This document shows positions 25,640 to 34,209 of a stretch of DNA of 64,000 nt, in pieces. Origin of the DNA: Helcococcus sueciensis DSM 17243 (GTDB lineage Bacteria > Bacillota > Clostridia > Tissierellales > Peptoniphilaceae); assembly GCF_000423145.1 (NCBI RefSeq), contig NZ_AUHK01000002.1:37972-101971 (forward strand), in the 5' to 3' direction. The translations under genes were made by a program, and so were the position numbers. Under the pieces are notes generated by a model. It was not told the DNA's origin. It did no database searches and saw nothing but the letters and a program-made list of their open reading frames with translations. Every line of letters starts with the position of its first letter. The stretch's first letter is position 1.

Positions 25640-25837
25640 ATTATTTTTATTAGACTTATCAGGATTTGATACAGGAGTTTTAACACCATTTATAATCCTA
25701 ATATGATAGTTATTATAGTTTCCAGCTTCAATTGCTTTTACAAAGGTTTTTCTATTCATGTATCTATTTGAGGTTGTGTCCTTAAAGTTTAAGTTTCTTC
25801 CAGACTTAGTTTCTCTAGTTACCTTAACTTTTCCCAT
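25631..25837 (-). CDS. Small basic protein, 68 residues (DUF3892-like)
   Basis: The pattern TSNRYMNRKTFVKAIEAGNY then HIRIINGVKTPVSNPD resembles DUF3892 proteins of Firmicutes. AAAGGAGGT precedes the start on the minus strand. Single minus-strand insert in the early operon. Function unknown. Confidence 0.55.
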   Translation of the reverse strand: MGKVKVTRETKSGRNLNFKDTTSNRYMNRKTFVKAIEAGNYNNYHIRIINGVKTPVSNPDKSNKNNLG

Positions 25838-25921
25838 ATAACCTCCTTTCCTGGTTAGAAGTTTATCTTAGGAGGATGTACTCATTATAAATTATATCAA
25901 ATTTGACTAAAAAATAAATAT

Positions 25922-25959
25922 ATATAGTACAGAGTGTAAAAAGAAACACAACATATAGT
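25922..25959 (+). repeat. Early-region motif copy B, upstream of ssb
   Basis: Same two blocks (ATATAGTACAGA and CAACATATAGT) and same 38-base span as 20468-20505. It lies 20 bases before the ssb start. Confidence 0.5.
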
Positions 25960-25978
25960 GTAAAAAGGAGAGTAAAAT

Positions 25979-26440
25979 ATGGCAAACATAGTAGCGCTTA
26001 CTGGAAGGCTAACCAGAGATCCAGAGATAAGATATGTACAAACTAATGGTAATACAGCTGTAGTTAGATTTAATATAGCTGTAGATAAAAACCTATCAAG
26101 AGAAAAAAAACAAGAGATGGAATCTAGAAACCAACCAACTGCAGACTTTATAAACTGTGTTGCTTGGGGAAAACTTGGAGAAAATATTACTAAATATACA
26201 GGAAAAGGATTAAGAGTATTAGTAAATGGAAGAATACAAACAAGTTCTTATGAAAAAGATGGACAAAGAGTTTATATAACAGAAGTATTAGCTAATAATA
26301 TTGAATTTATAGATTGGAAAGACAGTAATTTCCAAAATGGAAATAACTCAACCGTTGCAAATAATGCAACATTTGAAGAGCAACTAGACTATCCAGATGA
26401 CTTTGACCCAACAGAAGATAGAGGTCGCATTCCATTTTAG
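25979..26440 (+). CDS. ssb: Phage single-stranded DNA-binding protein
   Basis: 153 residues. The OB-fold N-terminus is classical (VALTGRLTRDPEIRYVQTNG, DFINCVAWGKLGENI). The acidic C-terminal tip ends GRIPF, matching the partner-binding tail of bacterial SSB. AAAGGAG upstream. It coats single strands in phage replication and recombination. Confidence 0.95.
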   Translation: MANIVALTGRLTRDPEIRYVQTNGNTAVVRFNIAVDKNLSREKKQEMESRNQPTADFINCVAWGKLGENITKYTGKGLRVLVNGRIQTSSYEKDGQRVYITEVLANNIEFIDWKDSNFQNGNNSTVANNATFEEQLDYPDDFDPTEDRGRIPF

Positions 26441-26451
26441 GAGTGGTCATC

Positions 26452-27405
26452 ATGGAACAAAGAAGGAATAATAAACAATTTAAGGAACATAATAATAGGC
26501 AAAAAGCTAATAAATTAGCCGAATACATTACTGGAGATAATTTAAGAAAGTATTGTAGAGACAAGATAAATGAGTATGTAAAAGGAGCTATAAGTGTATT
26601 TGATGGAGCGGTGGGAAGTGGTCAATTAGAGCAATACCTTGATGCTAGGCACATTTACGGTGTTGATGTGCAGAATGAATCATTAGAAGCTCTTGCAGAA
26701 AATTACGATAATGTGACTACTTACCATATGAGCTTCTTTGAGTTTGATGAAGATATTGAAGCTGATGTAACTTTAATGAATCCGCCATTCTCGTTAGAGT
26801 ATAAAAGTTTAAGTGAAAAAGAAAAAATAAATATAGCAATGGACTTTCCATGGAAGAAGTCTGGCAAACTTGACGATATATTTATACTTAAAGGGTTGAA
26901 ATATTCTAAAAAATACGGATTCTTTATAATCTTCCCAGGAGTAGCATATAGAAAGACGGAGTTAAGATTTAGGCGAGAGGTAGGAAATAATCTTGTTGAG
27001 ATAAACGAAATTAGAAATGCATTTGAAGATACAAATATAAGCGTTTTATTTCTTGTCATTGATAAAGAAAAAGAAATTGATGATGTAAAAAGTTCTATAT
27101 TTGACTGTAAACTAAACAAATTAATTTATGAAGAGTCTATAAAAATTAATCCTGACAAATGGGATTACGCAAGAGAGCCTGTAGAGAAAGAAGTTGTTGA
27201 CATAGATTTGGTTGAAAGGGAGCTAAATGAAATAGATATTAAAAATTTGGAAAATAAATTAGAAACAAGGTTATTTTTGTATGAAACTTTTGGTAAAGAT
27301 AGTGGAACAGAAAATTTTATAAATGCGTTAATTGAAATAGCCGAAACATTTAAAAGGAGATATGAAAATGCAAGAAAAGCAAAGACACAAAGCACAGCAG
27401 ATTAA
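26452..27405 (+). CDS. Phage DNA methyltransferase (N6-adenine type)
   Basis: 317 residues. Motif I is FDGAVGSGQL (S-adenosylmethionine site) and motif IV is NPPF, giving an amino-methyltransferase of the HsdM/N6-adenine class. No target-recognition or nuclease partner is seen beside it, so it is likely a solitary phage enzyme that protects phage DNA from restriction. The start is ATG 26452 with AGGAG; a GTG nine bases earlier overlaps the ribosome site. Confidence 0.8.
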   Translation: MEQRRNNKQFKEHNNRQKANKLAEYITGDNLRKYCRDKINEYVKGAISVFDGAVGSGQLEQYLDARHIYGVDVQNESLEALAENYDNVTTYHMSFFEFDEDIEADVTLMNPPFSLEYKSLSEKEKINIAMDFPWKKSGKLDDIFILKGLKYSKKYGFFIIFPGVAYRKTELRFRREVGNNLVEINEIRNAFEDTNISVLFLVIDKEKEIDDVKSSIFDCKLNKLIYEESIKINPDKWDYAREPVEKEVVDIDLVERELNEIDIKNLENKLETRLFLYETFGKDSGTENFINALIEIAETFKRRYENARKAKTQSTAD

Positions 27406-27595
27406 TAAAGTGAGAAAATATCATGATTTATGCAGACCTAAAGTAAAGGGGTGTCCATTTTGTGAAACACCAATAGTCACAAATGTTTCATATAACGGAG
27501 TAAGATTTTTTGAATGTGGTAATTGTGGATTAAAAGCAAGTTTTATGTGGAGCGACGAGACACAGTCTTTAGAAGATTGGAATAACCGAAGCTAA
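27368..27595 (+). CDS. Lar-like zinc-ribbon protein
   Basis: A 75-residue protein with two CxxC pairs (GCPFCETP and FFECGNCGLKA) and a C-terminal W-N-N-R, the pattern of the Lar restriction-alleviation family. ATG 27368 fits AAAGGAG better than the ATG two codons upstream. It overlaps the methyltransferase end. With the methyltransferase it hints at a counter-restriction pair. Confidence 0.65.
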   Translation: MQEKQRHKAQQINKVRKYHDLCRPKVKGCPFCETPIVTNVSYNGVRFFECGNCGLKASFMWSDETQSLEDWNNRS

Positions 27596-27623
27596 GACCA
27601 TTATCAATGGAAAACTATGAGGA

Positions 27624-27758
27624 ATTGAAGTAAGAAAGAAATTAAATAGAAATTCTTATGGATTTGAAGTTGATAAGAAATTCTACAACTTAGCAGTAAA
27701 TGAAATGTTAAAGGAAGAAGACGAGCAACAAATAGATATGATTAACTATCTAAATTAA
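27624..27758 (+). pseudogene. Open frame without a normal start codon, probably decayed
   Basis: The frame after a TGA at 27618-27620 reads 44 residues (NRNSYGFEVDKKFYNLAVNE) to TAA 27756-27758 and looks coding. The only possible starts are ATT codons, the first behind GAGG. Either an ATT start or a gene remnant that lost its 5' end. Confidence 0.35.
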
Positions 27759-27766
27759 AGTTTAAA

Positions 27767-27815
27767 GGCTTTTACCTACCTAGGTGTATGATTATATGAC
27801 TAAAGGGTAAAAGCC
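27767..27815. repeat. 10-bp inverted repeat in an intergenic region
   Basis: GGCTTTTACC (27767-27776) and GGTAAAAGCC (27806-27815) flank a 29-base loop that holds the small palindrome ACCTAGGT. No T run. The stretch 27759-27874 has no gene. Confidence 0.5.
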
Positions 27816-27874
27816 CTTAAATAAACTAAAATAGGTATAAAATAGGCGATTATAAATTAATAAAGGATATTAGG

Positions 27875-28231
27875 TTGAGATACAACAAATATAAAAATAA
27901 AAAATCTACATATGATGGAATAACATTTGATTCTAAAAAAGAAATGAATCGATATAGAGAACTAAAACTATTAGAAAAAGGTAAGGCTATAAAGAATCTA
28001 GAACTACAGCCTGAGTTTTTACTTATACCAACACTAAGATATGAAAATCAGAAAACTGATAGAAAAACAATTTATAAGGCTGATTTCAAATACGAGAATA
28101 AAAAAGGTCAAATAATAGTTGAAGATGTTAAAGGGTTTAAGACTGATGTATATCAAATTAAAAGAAAATTATTAATTCACAATATGAGAAGCGGACTATA
28201 TGGCTATGAATTTGAGTTTAAGGAAGTGTAA
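27875..28231 (+). CDS. DUF1064 family phage protein
   Basis: 118 residues, TTG start at 27875. The opening NKYKNKKSTYDGITFDSKKEMNRYRELKLLEKG and the later DVKGFKTDVYQIKRKLL (read as adjacent parts) match DUF1064, a PD-(D/E)xK-like nuclease fold found near phage regulators. Asp/Glu in the YKADFKYE and IVEDVKG segments could be catalytic. Probably DNA processing. Confidence 0.75.
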   Translation: MRYNKYKNKKSTYDGITFDSKKEMNRYRELKLLEKGKAIKNLELQPEFLLIPTLRYENQKTDRKTIYKADFKYENKKGQIIVEDVKGFKTDVYQIKRKLLIHNMRSGLYGYEFEFKEV

Positions 28232-28279
28232 AAAATGAACTATTGGGAATTTCCTAATAGTTCAACCAAAGGAGGACAT

Positions 28280-28483
28280 ATGAAGTATTTTCAACTTGCA
28301 GATAAATATATACGCATTACAACAGAGATCACTTACTTAGAAGATTTAATAAAAAGTGATAATGATTTGGCTCTTGTTAGACAACTTGAACAGCTAAGAT
28401 TAGATCAAAAGGAAATTGCGTCTATGATAGATGAGTATAATGGAGTGAAAAATGACGGTAGAAGAAGTGAAGGTTTGGCTTAA
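28280..28483 (+). CDS. Small coiled-coil phage protein, 67 residues
   Basis: Helical (EITYLEDLIKSDNDLALVRQLEQLRLDQ). ATG 28280 follows AAAGGAGG; an in-frame ATG at 28235 has a poorer site. Overlaps the ArpU-type gene by 32 bases. Function unknown. Confidence 0.6.
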   Translation: MKYFQLADKYIRITTEITYLEDLIKSDNDLALVRQLEQLRLDQKEIASMIDEYNGVKNDGRRSEGLA

Positions 28484-28907
28484 TAGAGCTTATAGAATAG
28501 ATGAGGAAATCGAAAGAGAAAAAAAAGAATATATTAGACTTGATGATGTTAAAAATTCAGTTGGTGGTAGTAATCTAGACAAGCCGAACGTTCAAACTTC
28601 TGCTCCTAAAAGTGCTAATTTTGAAGATAGAGTAATAAGGCTTGATGAAATCCAACAAAGTATAAAAGATAGGATAGTTGAAAAAGAAGAAGTAAAAGAA
28701 GAAATAGCAAAAAGTATTGATATGCTTGATGATCATTTTCAAAGGAAAGTTATTATACTTAGACACTTTAATTACTATAAATGGAATAAGATTGAAAAAT
28801 ATATGCATTATTCTGAAAAACAATGCCGAAGAATTTATCAAAAAGCTATAGAAAACTTAGTAAAAATAATAGATGAAAAAGAGAAACGATTAAAAGATGT
28901 CCGATAA
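28452..28907 (+). CDS. ArpU/RinA-type late transcription regulator
   Basis: 151 residues with a sigma-region-4-like helix-turn-helix at the C-terminus (QRKVIILRHFNYYKWNKIEKYMHYSEKQCRRIYQKA, read as two parts) and a long coiled coil before it. Proteins of this DUF1492/ArpU class end the early region of Firmicute phages and switch on late genes. The repeat of TGTCCGAT over and after its stop could be its target. Confidence 0.8.
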   Translation: MTVEEVKVWLNRAYRIDEEIEREKKEYIRLDDVKNSVGGSNLDKPNVQTSAPKSANFEDRVIRLDEIQQSIKDRIVEKEEVKEEIAKSIDMLDDHFQRKVIILRHFNYYKWNKIEKYMHYSEKQCRRIYQKAIENLVKIIDEKEKRLKDVR

Positions 28908-28935
28908 TGTCCGATTGACCTATGATATTATAGTA
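28898..28935 (+). promoter_or_regulatory. Candidate late-promoter element
   Basis: ATGTCCGAT is directly repeated at 28898-28906 and 28908-28916 in -35 position, followed by TATTATAGT-type -10 sequence near 28926-28934. This lies at the end of the ArpU-type gene and upstream of the terminase operon. Confidence 0.5.
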
Positions 28936-29040
28936 GTGTGGAAGATTAAAGACTGAAAGAAAATTACAACATATAAGAAGAATAGATGTATAGACTAGAG
29001 TTTATCAGTCTTTTATTACTTCTATATCATATACTTTATA

Positions 29041-29070
29041 AGAGATTGCCCCTCCTGCAGTCTCTTTTTT
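29041..29070 (+). terminator. Intrinsic terminator before terminase
   Basis: AGAGATTGC/GCAGTCTCT (one T-G wobble) with T6. It ends early transcription or acts as an attenuator before the late operon, 25 bases ahead of the terminase small-subunit gene. Confidence 0.75.
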
Positions 29071-29094
29071 AGTACATAGAAAGGAGCTGATGAT

Positions 29095-29532
29095 ATGACT
29101 AAATTGACAATAAAACAAAAAAAATTTGCTGATGAATATATCATCAGTGGTAATGCTACAGAAGCGGCTAAAAAAGCGGGATATAGTAAAAAAACGGCTT
29201 CTGTAATTGGAGCTGAAAACCTAATAAAACCTAATATAAAAAAATACATAGAAGATAGATTAAAAGAGATAGAAGCTTCTAAATTCTTAACGATGGAAGA
29301 AGCTTTACAGATTACTGCAAGTATTGCACGTGGAGAACCTAGAATAGTAAAAAAGACAATAGGATATGAAGGTGGAAATCCAGAAATATTAAATATTTTA
29401 GAATCACCAAATTATACAGATAGTCTAAAAGCACTAGAGCATTATTACAAAATAAATGGTAAATTTACTGAAAAGCAAGAGATTGATATTAAGCCTATTA
29501 TCATATCAGGTGGTGACAAACTTGAAGACTAA
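29095..29532 (+). CDS. terS: Terminase small subunit
   Basis: 145 residues. The helix-turn-helix start (TIKQKKFADEYIISGNATEAAKKAGYS) is the Terminase_2 hallmark; the middle forms the oligomerisation helices. It recognises the packaging site and recruits the large subunit. AAAGGAG site. It overlaps the large-subunit gene. Confidence 0.92.
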   Translation: MTKLTIKQKKFADEYIISGNATEAAKKAGYSKKTASVIGAENLIKPNIKKYIEDRLKEIEASKFLTMEEALQITASIARGEPRIVKKTIGYEGGNPEILNILESPNYTDSLKALEHYYKINGKFTEKQEIDIKPIIISGGDKLED

Positions 29533-30778
29533 TAAAATTTATCTTCCTGAAATTGTAGGAAAGGGATATGCTACATTTTGGAATTATGATGGAAGATATA
29601 GAATTGTAAAAGGATCTAGAGCAAGCAAGAAGTCTACAACAACAGCTCTTAATTTAATTTATAGAATAATGGCATATCCTAACTCAAATGCTTTAGTTAT
29701 AAGAAAAACTTATAGAACATTACAAGATAGTTGCTATGCTCAATTAAAATGGGCATGCAATAAATTAGGTGTAGAAGATTATTTTGATTTTAGACTTGCT
29801 CCATTAGAAATAATATATCGACCTACAGGACAAAAAATTCTATTTAGAGGATTAGACGATCCATTAAAAGTAACATCTGTAACGGTAGATGTCGGAGTAC
29901 TTTGTTTTTTATGGATAGAAGAAGCCTATGAAATAATGAAAGAAGAAGATTTTAATATGCTTGACGAGTCTATAAGAGGGGAAGTTCCAAATGGTTTATT
30001 TAAGCAAATAACCTTAACGCTAAATCCATGGAATGAAAAGCACTGGATTAAGAAAAGATTCTTTGATTATAAAGACGATGACATATTAGCTATAACAACA
30101 AATTATATGTGTAATGAATGGCTTGATAGTTCAGATATAAAAGTATTTGAAATGATGAAAAAGAACAATCCTAAAAGATATAAAGTAGCTGGACTTGGAG
30201 AATGGGGAATTGTAGACGGCTTAGTTTATGAAAATTGGAGAGAACAAAAATTTAATATAGAGGATACTGGGAAAAGTATCACAGTAGCAGGTTTAGACTT
30301 TGGTTATACCAATGATCCAACTGCTTTTTTTATTGGATTTTTAGATAAAGAGAACAAAAAACTATTTGTATGGGATGAAATATATAAAAAAGGACTTTCA
30401 AATAAGGCAATATATGAAGAAATTAAAAGAGCAGGATATGAAAAAGAGAGAATTACTGCTGATAGTGCAGAACCTAAGTCTATAGATGAGCTATATGGTT
30501 ATGGATTAAGAATTAAGTCAGCTAAGAAAGGTCCAGATAGCATATTAAATGGTATTCAGTGGATACAAGACTTAGAAATTATAATTCATCCTAGATGTAC
30601 TAATTTTTTAACTGAGATTAGTAACTATCAATGGAAGAAAGATAGGTTCGATAAAGTGTTAAATAAGCCTGTAGATGATTTTAATCACTTACTTGATGCT
30701 ATGAGGTATGCACTAGAAGATAAAATCATTACAAACGAAATTAAAGTAGGAAATAGAGGAGTGTTACTGGGGTTATGA
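29522..30778 (+). CDS. terL: Terminase large subunit
   Basis: 418 residues. The ATPase part has a Walker-A-like VKGSRASKKSTTTA and Walker B FLWIEEAYE. The nuclease part has GLDFGYTNDPTAFF, ADSAEPKSI and the DDFNHLLDAMRYA end. I start at TTG 29522, which follows GGTGGTGA and overlaps terS by 11 bases; GTG at 29510 or 29513 are alternatives. It cuts and pumps phage DNA into the procapsid. Confidence 0.92.
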   Translation: MKTNKIYLPEIVGKGYATFWNYDGRYRIVKGSRASKKSTTTALNLIYRIMAYPNSNALVIRKTYRTLQDSCYAQLKWACNKLGVEDYFDFRLAPLEIIYRPTGQKILFRGLDDPLKVTSVTVDVGVLCFLWIEEAYEIMKEEDFNMLDESIRGEVPNGLFKQITLTLNPWNEKHWIKKRFFDYKDDDILAITTNYMCNEWLDSSDIKVFEMMKKNNPKRYKVAGLGEWGIVDGLVYENWREQKFNIEDTGKSITVAGLDFGYTNDPTAFFIGFLDKENKKLFVWDEIYKKGLSNKAIYEEIKRAGYEKERITADSAEPKSIDELYGYGLRIKSAKKGPDSILNGIQWIQDLEIIIHPRCTNFLTEISNYQWKKDRFDKVLNKPVDDFNHLLDAMRYALEDKIITNEIKVGNRGVLLGL

Positions 30779-32163
30779 CAATAAAAAGAAGTGAAATAAT
30801 ATTATTTAATGAAGATGGGAGCCTAAATGAAAAGGCTCTTATTTCATGTTTAAAAGAACATACTGAATCGATAGATAGATATAAATTACTACTAAACTAT
30901 TACAATGGAGAGCAAGCAATTTTAAGTCGTAGAAAGAAACAAAAGGATCTATCAAATAACAGGCTTGTAATAAATCATGCTGAATATATAACAGATTTCT
31001 CAACAGCGTATTTTATAGGGAATCCAATCAAATATACATTTCCAAATGCTGATGAAAGAGAAGATGATGACGAATTATTAAAAGCTTTTAGAATTGCGAA
31101 TATAGATCAAGTAGATACAGAATTATCAAGGGACTTATCAATATATGGAATAGGAATAGAATACATATATCAAGATAGAAATGGGAACACTAGAAGTACT
31201 AACCTAAGTCCAACAGAAGCATTTGTCGTAGTAGATGATACAGTTGAAGAAAACACATTGATAGGTGTCCATAGAATTATAAAAAGAGATGAAGACAATA
31301 AAGAAATAGATGAAGAAGTAAGAGTTATAACAGAAACGACTGAGTATGTATACACTTATAAAAATAACAAATTATCTCTTCTAGAAGATGAAACAAAAGA
31401 AAATATATTCAAAATGGTACCGATGATTGAATATTGGAACAAATCCAATCAAAAAGGAGACTTTGAGTCGGTAATACCTTTGATGGATGCATACAATGTA
31501 CTTCAATCAGATAGAGTAAATGATAAAGAACAATTTGTTGACTCTTTACTGGTTCTTTATGGAACACTTGCTGGAGATACTACAGACGAAAAGATAGAAA
31601 CAGCAAGGAGACTAAAAGAAATGGGATTATTAGAGTTATCAAACGATAATAGAGCAGAATACTTATCTAAGACATTCCACGAAACAGATGTAGAGTTATT
31701 AAGACAATCTATAGTAAGTGATATTCACAAGGTTTCTAAAGTACCTAATTTAACTGATGAGAACTTTGCAGGTAATTCATCTGGGGTAGCTATGAGATAC
31801 AAGCTTTTAGGACTAGAACAATTAGCTCAGACTAAAGAGGGATACTACAGAATAGGACTTAAAGAACGTATAAAACTATATTCTGAAGTATTAAATATAA
31901 AAAATATACAAATAGCTGTAGATGATATTACAATAGATTTCACTAGATCACTTCCAGCAAACGAAACTGAAATAGGTAATCTAGTATTAAGTCTAAAAGA
32001 TATAGTTTCTCAAGAAACACTACTTGGACAATTACCATTTGTAGACGATGTAAAATCAGAAATTGAAAGAGTAAACAATCAAAAGATGGAATCTATTAAA
32101 CTTGCTCAAAACACATTTGGTGGCTATGACATTTCTGATGATGGTATAGAAGATGAACAGTAG
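30775..32163 (+). CDS. Portal protein (SPP1 gp6-like)
   Basis: 462 residues; ATGA overlap with terL. Segments LLNYYNGEQAILSRRK, ADFSTAYFIGNPIKYTF-like (NHAEYITDFSTAYFIGNPI) and NSSGVAMRYKLLGLEQLA are typical of SPP1-type portals. It forms the dodecameric entry ring at one capsid vertex. Acidic C-terminus. Confidence 0.92.
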   Translation: MTIKRSEIILFNEDGSLNEKALISCLKEHTESIDRYKLLLNYYNGEQAILSRRKKQKDLSNNRLVINHAEYITDFSTAYFIGNPIKYTFPNADEREDDDELLKAFRIANIDQVDTELSRDLSIYGIGIEYIYQDRNGNTRSTNLSPTEAFVVVDDTVEENTLIGVHRIIKRDEDNKEIDEEVRVITETTEYVYTYKNNKLSLLEDETKENIFKMVPMIEYWNKSNQKGDFESVIPLMDAYNVLQSDRVNDKEQFVDSLLVLYGTLAGDTTDEKIETARRLKEMGLLELSNDNRAEYLSKTFHETDVELLRQSIVSDIHKVSKVPNLTDENFAGNSSGVAMRYKLLGLEQLAQTKEGYYRIGLKERIKLYSEVLNIKNIQIAVDDITIDFTRSLPANETEIGNLVLSLKDIVSQETLLGQLPFVDDVKSEIERVNNQKMESIKLAQNTFGGYDISDDGIEDEQ

Positions 32164-33484
32164 TAAGTACTTTGAAAAACGTTCTGAAATGAGAATGAAA
32201 AAGGCTCATGACAAAGCTACTGTATCTATGGTACGAGTCAATAAAGCATATGATAATAGCTTATCCAGATTAAAAAAAGAAATTAGATCACTTACAAAAG
32301 AGTTTGACGGTATGAAACCAGAAGAAATAAGAGATTTTCTAAATGGACATATTAGTTATGACAGATATAATGAGTGGCTACAAATATACAAAACTACAAA
32401 AGATAAAGCAGTAAAAAAAGAAATGGAAAAGCTTATAAAAGCTAATGCTACAGGATTTAGGATTAGAAGAAAAGAAGCAATGCTAAGAGATATCGAGATG
32501 GAAAGACTTGCTATGACAGGAAGTCAACTGGATAACTTTGGTAGTCATTTAAGAAATGTTTATAAGTCTACATTAAATGAAACTGGATTTAAGGGAGTAA
32601 ACAAAAACTTAATAGACGAAGCAATGAAGCATAACTGGGCTGGATCTAATTATTCTAAAAGGGTATGGCATAACAATAAAGTATTGGCAAAGAGAATAGA
32701 AACAAATCTATTTGAGTCTTTTATATCTGGAAAATCAAACAAACAAATAGTGGATGAATTAGAATCCCTTACAAATTTAGGAAGACATGCAGCAAATAGA
32801 CTAGTAAGAACAGAAACATCATACATGGTAAACTCTGCAGACCTTGAAAGTTCAAAACAAAGAGGGATAAAAGCAAAGAAATTCGAAGCTACTTTGGATA
32901 GTAGAACATCTAAGGTTTGTAGAAGACATAATCAGAAGATAATACCAATAGATAAGATAAAGATAGGAGAAAATGCTCCTCCACTACATCCTTATTGTAG
33001 GAGTTTCTTGGCTGATGTATTAGAAGGCTGGGATTATGAAACGGATGAAGAATTAGAAGAGTTGATTAGTGAGGAGTATAAAGGTAATAAAGAATTAGAA
33101 AATAATAATGTAAACATTGAAGTTAATTCAAAAGATGGGTATAATATAAATAAAGATTTAGATTTAGGTAAACAACTTAATCATGTTTATGGGACAAACG
33201 AATTTAAGCAAAGGATAAAAAATAACATTGAACCTTCATACTATAATAACGAAATAGATACTATTGAAAAAGTGGGTTCAAAACTGATTGGAACTGGAGA
33301 ATTAGTTATAGATAAAAACAATAGTGATTTAGCTAAAGAAAAAGTTATATCTGGGGATAATTTAGAAGCTTATGTGGTAAATAACATAACAGGTAAAAAA
33401 GTTAAAACTGATAGATCAGTCATTAGGTACAATAAGAAAAAAGGATGGCACATGTATCCTGATTACCCTAGAAAGGAAAAATAA
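32153..33484 (+). CDS. MuF-type head protein with C-terminal toxin-50-like domain
   Basis: 443 residues. Residues 150-295 form the MuF/SPP1 gp7 domain (RLVRTETSYMVNSADLESSK, DSRTSKVCRRHNQ, HPYCRS). A flexible acidic linker follows (residues 296-335). The last 107 residues (LGKQLNHVYGTNEFKQRI, GTGELVIDKN, VIRYNKKKGWHMYPDYPR) resemble the polymorphic toxin type 50 domain. MuF-toxin fusions are thought to be packaged in virions and delivered to a cell. The next gene may be its immunity protein. Confidence 0.8.
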   Translation: MNSSKYFEKRSEMRMKKAHDKATVSMVRVNKAYDNSLSRLKKEIRSLTKEFDGMKPEEIRDFLNGHISYDRYNEWLQIYKTTKDKAVKKEMEKLIKANATGFRIRRKEAMLRDIEMERLAMTGSQLDNFGSHLRNVYKSTLNETGFKGVNKNLIDEAMKHNWAGSNYSKRVWHNNKVLAKRIETNLFESFISGKSNKQIVDELESLTNLGRHAANRLVRTETSYMVNSADLESSKQRGIKAKKFEATLDSRTSKVCRRHNQKIIPIDKIKIGENAPPLHPYCRSFLADVLEGWDYETDEELEELISEEYKGNKELENNNVNIEVNSKDGYNINKDLDLGKQLNHVYGTNEFKQRIKNNIEPSYYNNEIDTIEKVGSKLIGTGELVIDKNNSDLAKEKVISGDNLEAYVVNNITGKKVKTDRSVIRYNKKKGWHMYPDYPRKEK

Positions 33485-33485
33485 A

Positions 33486-33698
33486 ATGAAAACACTCACA
33501 ATTAAAGATTTAGAGCTTGATGTACTCGAAAATAGATACGTTGGATTGAATTGCAAAATTTATTTGAAAGATGGTGAAGTTCTAGAGACACAAATAGATG
33601 GTTATACTTATGATGATGAACCTTTCTGCAACTATATAGAAATAGGAGAGGAAGAGATTCCATTTAATGCAATTGAAAAAATTGAAATTATTAACTAA
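33486..33698 (+). CDS. Putative immunity protein for the MuF toxin domain
   Basis: 70 acidic residues, all beta-like (VGLNCKIYLKDGEVLETQ, EEEIPFNAIEKIEII), with an SH3/Sm-like look. It starts one base after the toxin fusion stop and ends directly at a terminator. Position and size fit an immunity partner; no family recognised. Confidence 0.5.
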   Translation: MKTLTIKDLELDVLENRYVGLNCKIYLKDGEVLETQIDGYTYDDEPFCNYIEIGEEEIPFNAIEKIEIIN

Positions 33699-33699
33699 A

Positions 33700-33745
33700 A
33701 GCACTTTAACAACTTACAGATGTAAGAAGTTACAGGTGCTTTTTT
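33700..33745 (+). terminator. Terminator after the toxin-immunity pair
   Basis: AGCAC/GTGCT outer stem with inner CTTACA/TGTAAG, followed by T7. It lies inside the late operon, ahead of small cargo genes. Confidence 0.7.
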
Positions 33746-33811
33746 AATGCTTGAATTTGCTTCGGAGTAGTTCGGAGTATTTCAGAGTAGAGTTGAGAAT
33801 AGGAGAAAATT

Positions 33812-33991
33812 ATGAAATTAAAAGTAATACAAAACAAAAACAAAATTGGAAAACGAGTATTTATTGACGATTTTAATATTTCAAAAAATACAATGGACAT
33901 AGAAATTGAAGATATAACACCTATCTCAATGACAGGAAGAGTTTCAATCAGAATGGTATTTGAAGAAATTGAAATTATAAAGGAGCAATAA
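33812..33991 (+). CDS. Small phage protein, 59 residues
   Basis: Starts MKLKVIQNKNKIGKRVFIDD behind AGGAGAAAA and ends at TAA 33989-33991. Beta-rich, with the MTGRVSIRMVFEEIEI end. Unknown function. Three bases separate it from the next small membrane gene. Confidence 0.5.
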   Translation: MKLKVIQNKNKIGKRVFIDDFNISKNTMDIEIEDITPISMTGRVSIRMVFEEIEIIKEQ

Positions 33992-33993
33992 CC

Positions 33994-34080
33994 ATGAAGA
34001 ATAATTCAAATGATTATTTTTATATCTGGTATATCATTGGTTTTATCGTAACAACGGCTATATTAAACCTTTTGTTATGA
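33994..34080 (+). CDS. Single-span membrane peptide, 28 residues
   Basis: MKNNSNDYFYIWYIIGFIVT then TAILNLLL: nearly all hydrophobic after residue 8. AAGGAGCAATAACC lies upstream. A tiny membrane peptide in a late-operon insert; toxin or regulatory peptide are possibilities only. Confidence 0.4.
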   Translation: MKNNSNDYFYIWYIIGFIVTTAILNLLL

Positions 34081-34106
34081 TATATATATAAGAATAGGAG
34101 AAAAAT

Positions 34107-34187
34107 ATGAAACTACATCAGAAGATATTATTACCGTTTATTAAGTTAGCAAATAAGTTGCTAGCTTTTTTTAATTGGAAAACTTAA
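34107..34187 (+). other. Possible 26-residue peptide overlapped by a terminator
   Basis: ATG 34107 follows AGGAGAAAAAT and the frame ends at TAA 34185-34187. Its second half is the terminator hairpin at 34145-34172, which suggests it is a leader peptide or not a gene. Confidence 0.25.
34145..34172 (+). terminator. Intrinsic terminator
   Basis: GTTAGCAA/TTGCTAGC (one G-T pair) with T8 after. Second of three terminator-like hairpins between the toxin gene and the scaffold gene. Confidence 0.7.
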
Positions 34188-34209
34188 ATAAGAAAGGGGG
34201 TTACCGATA

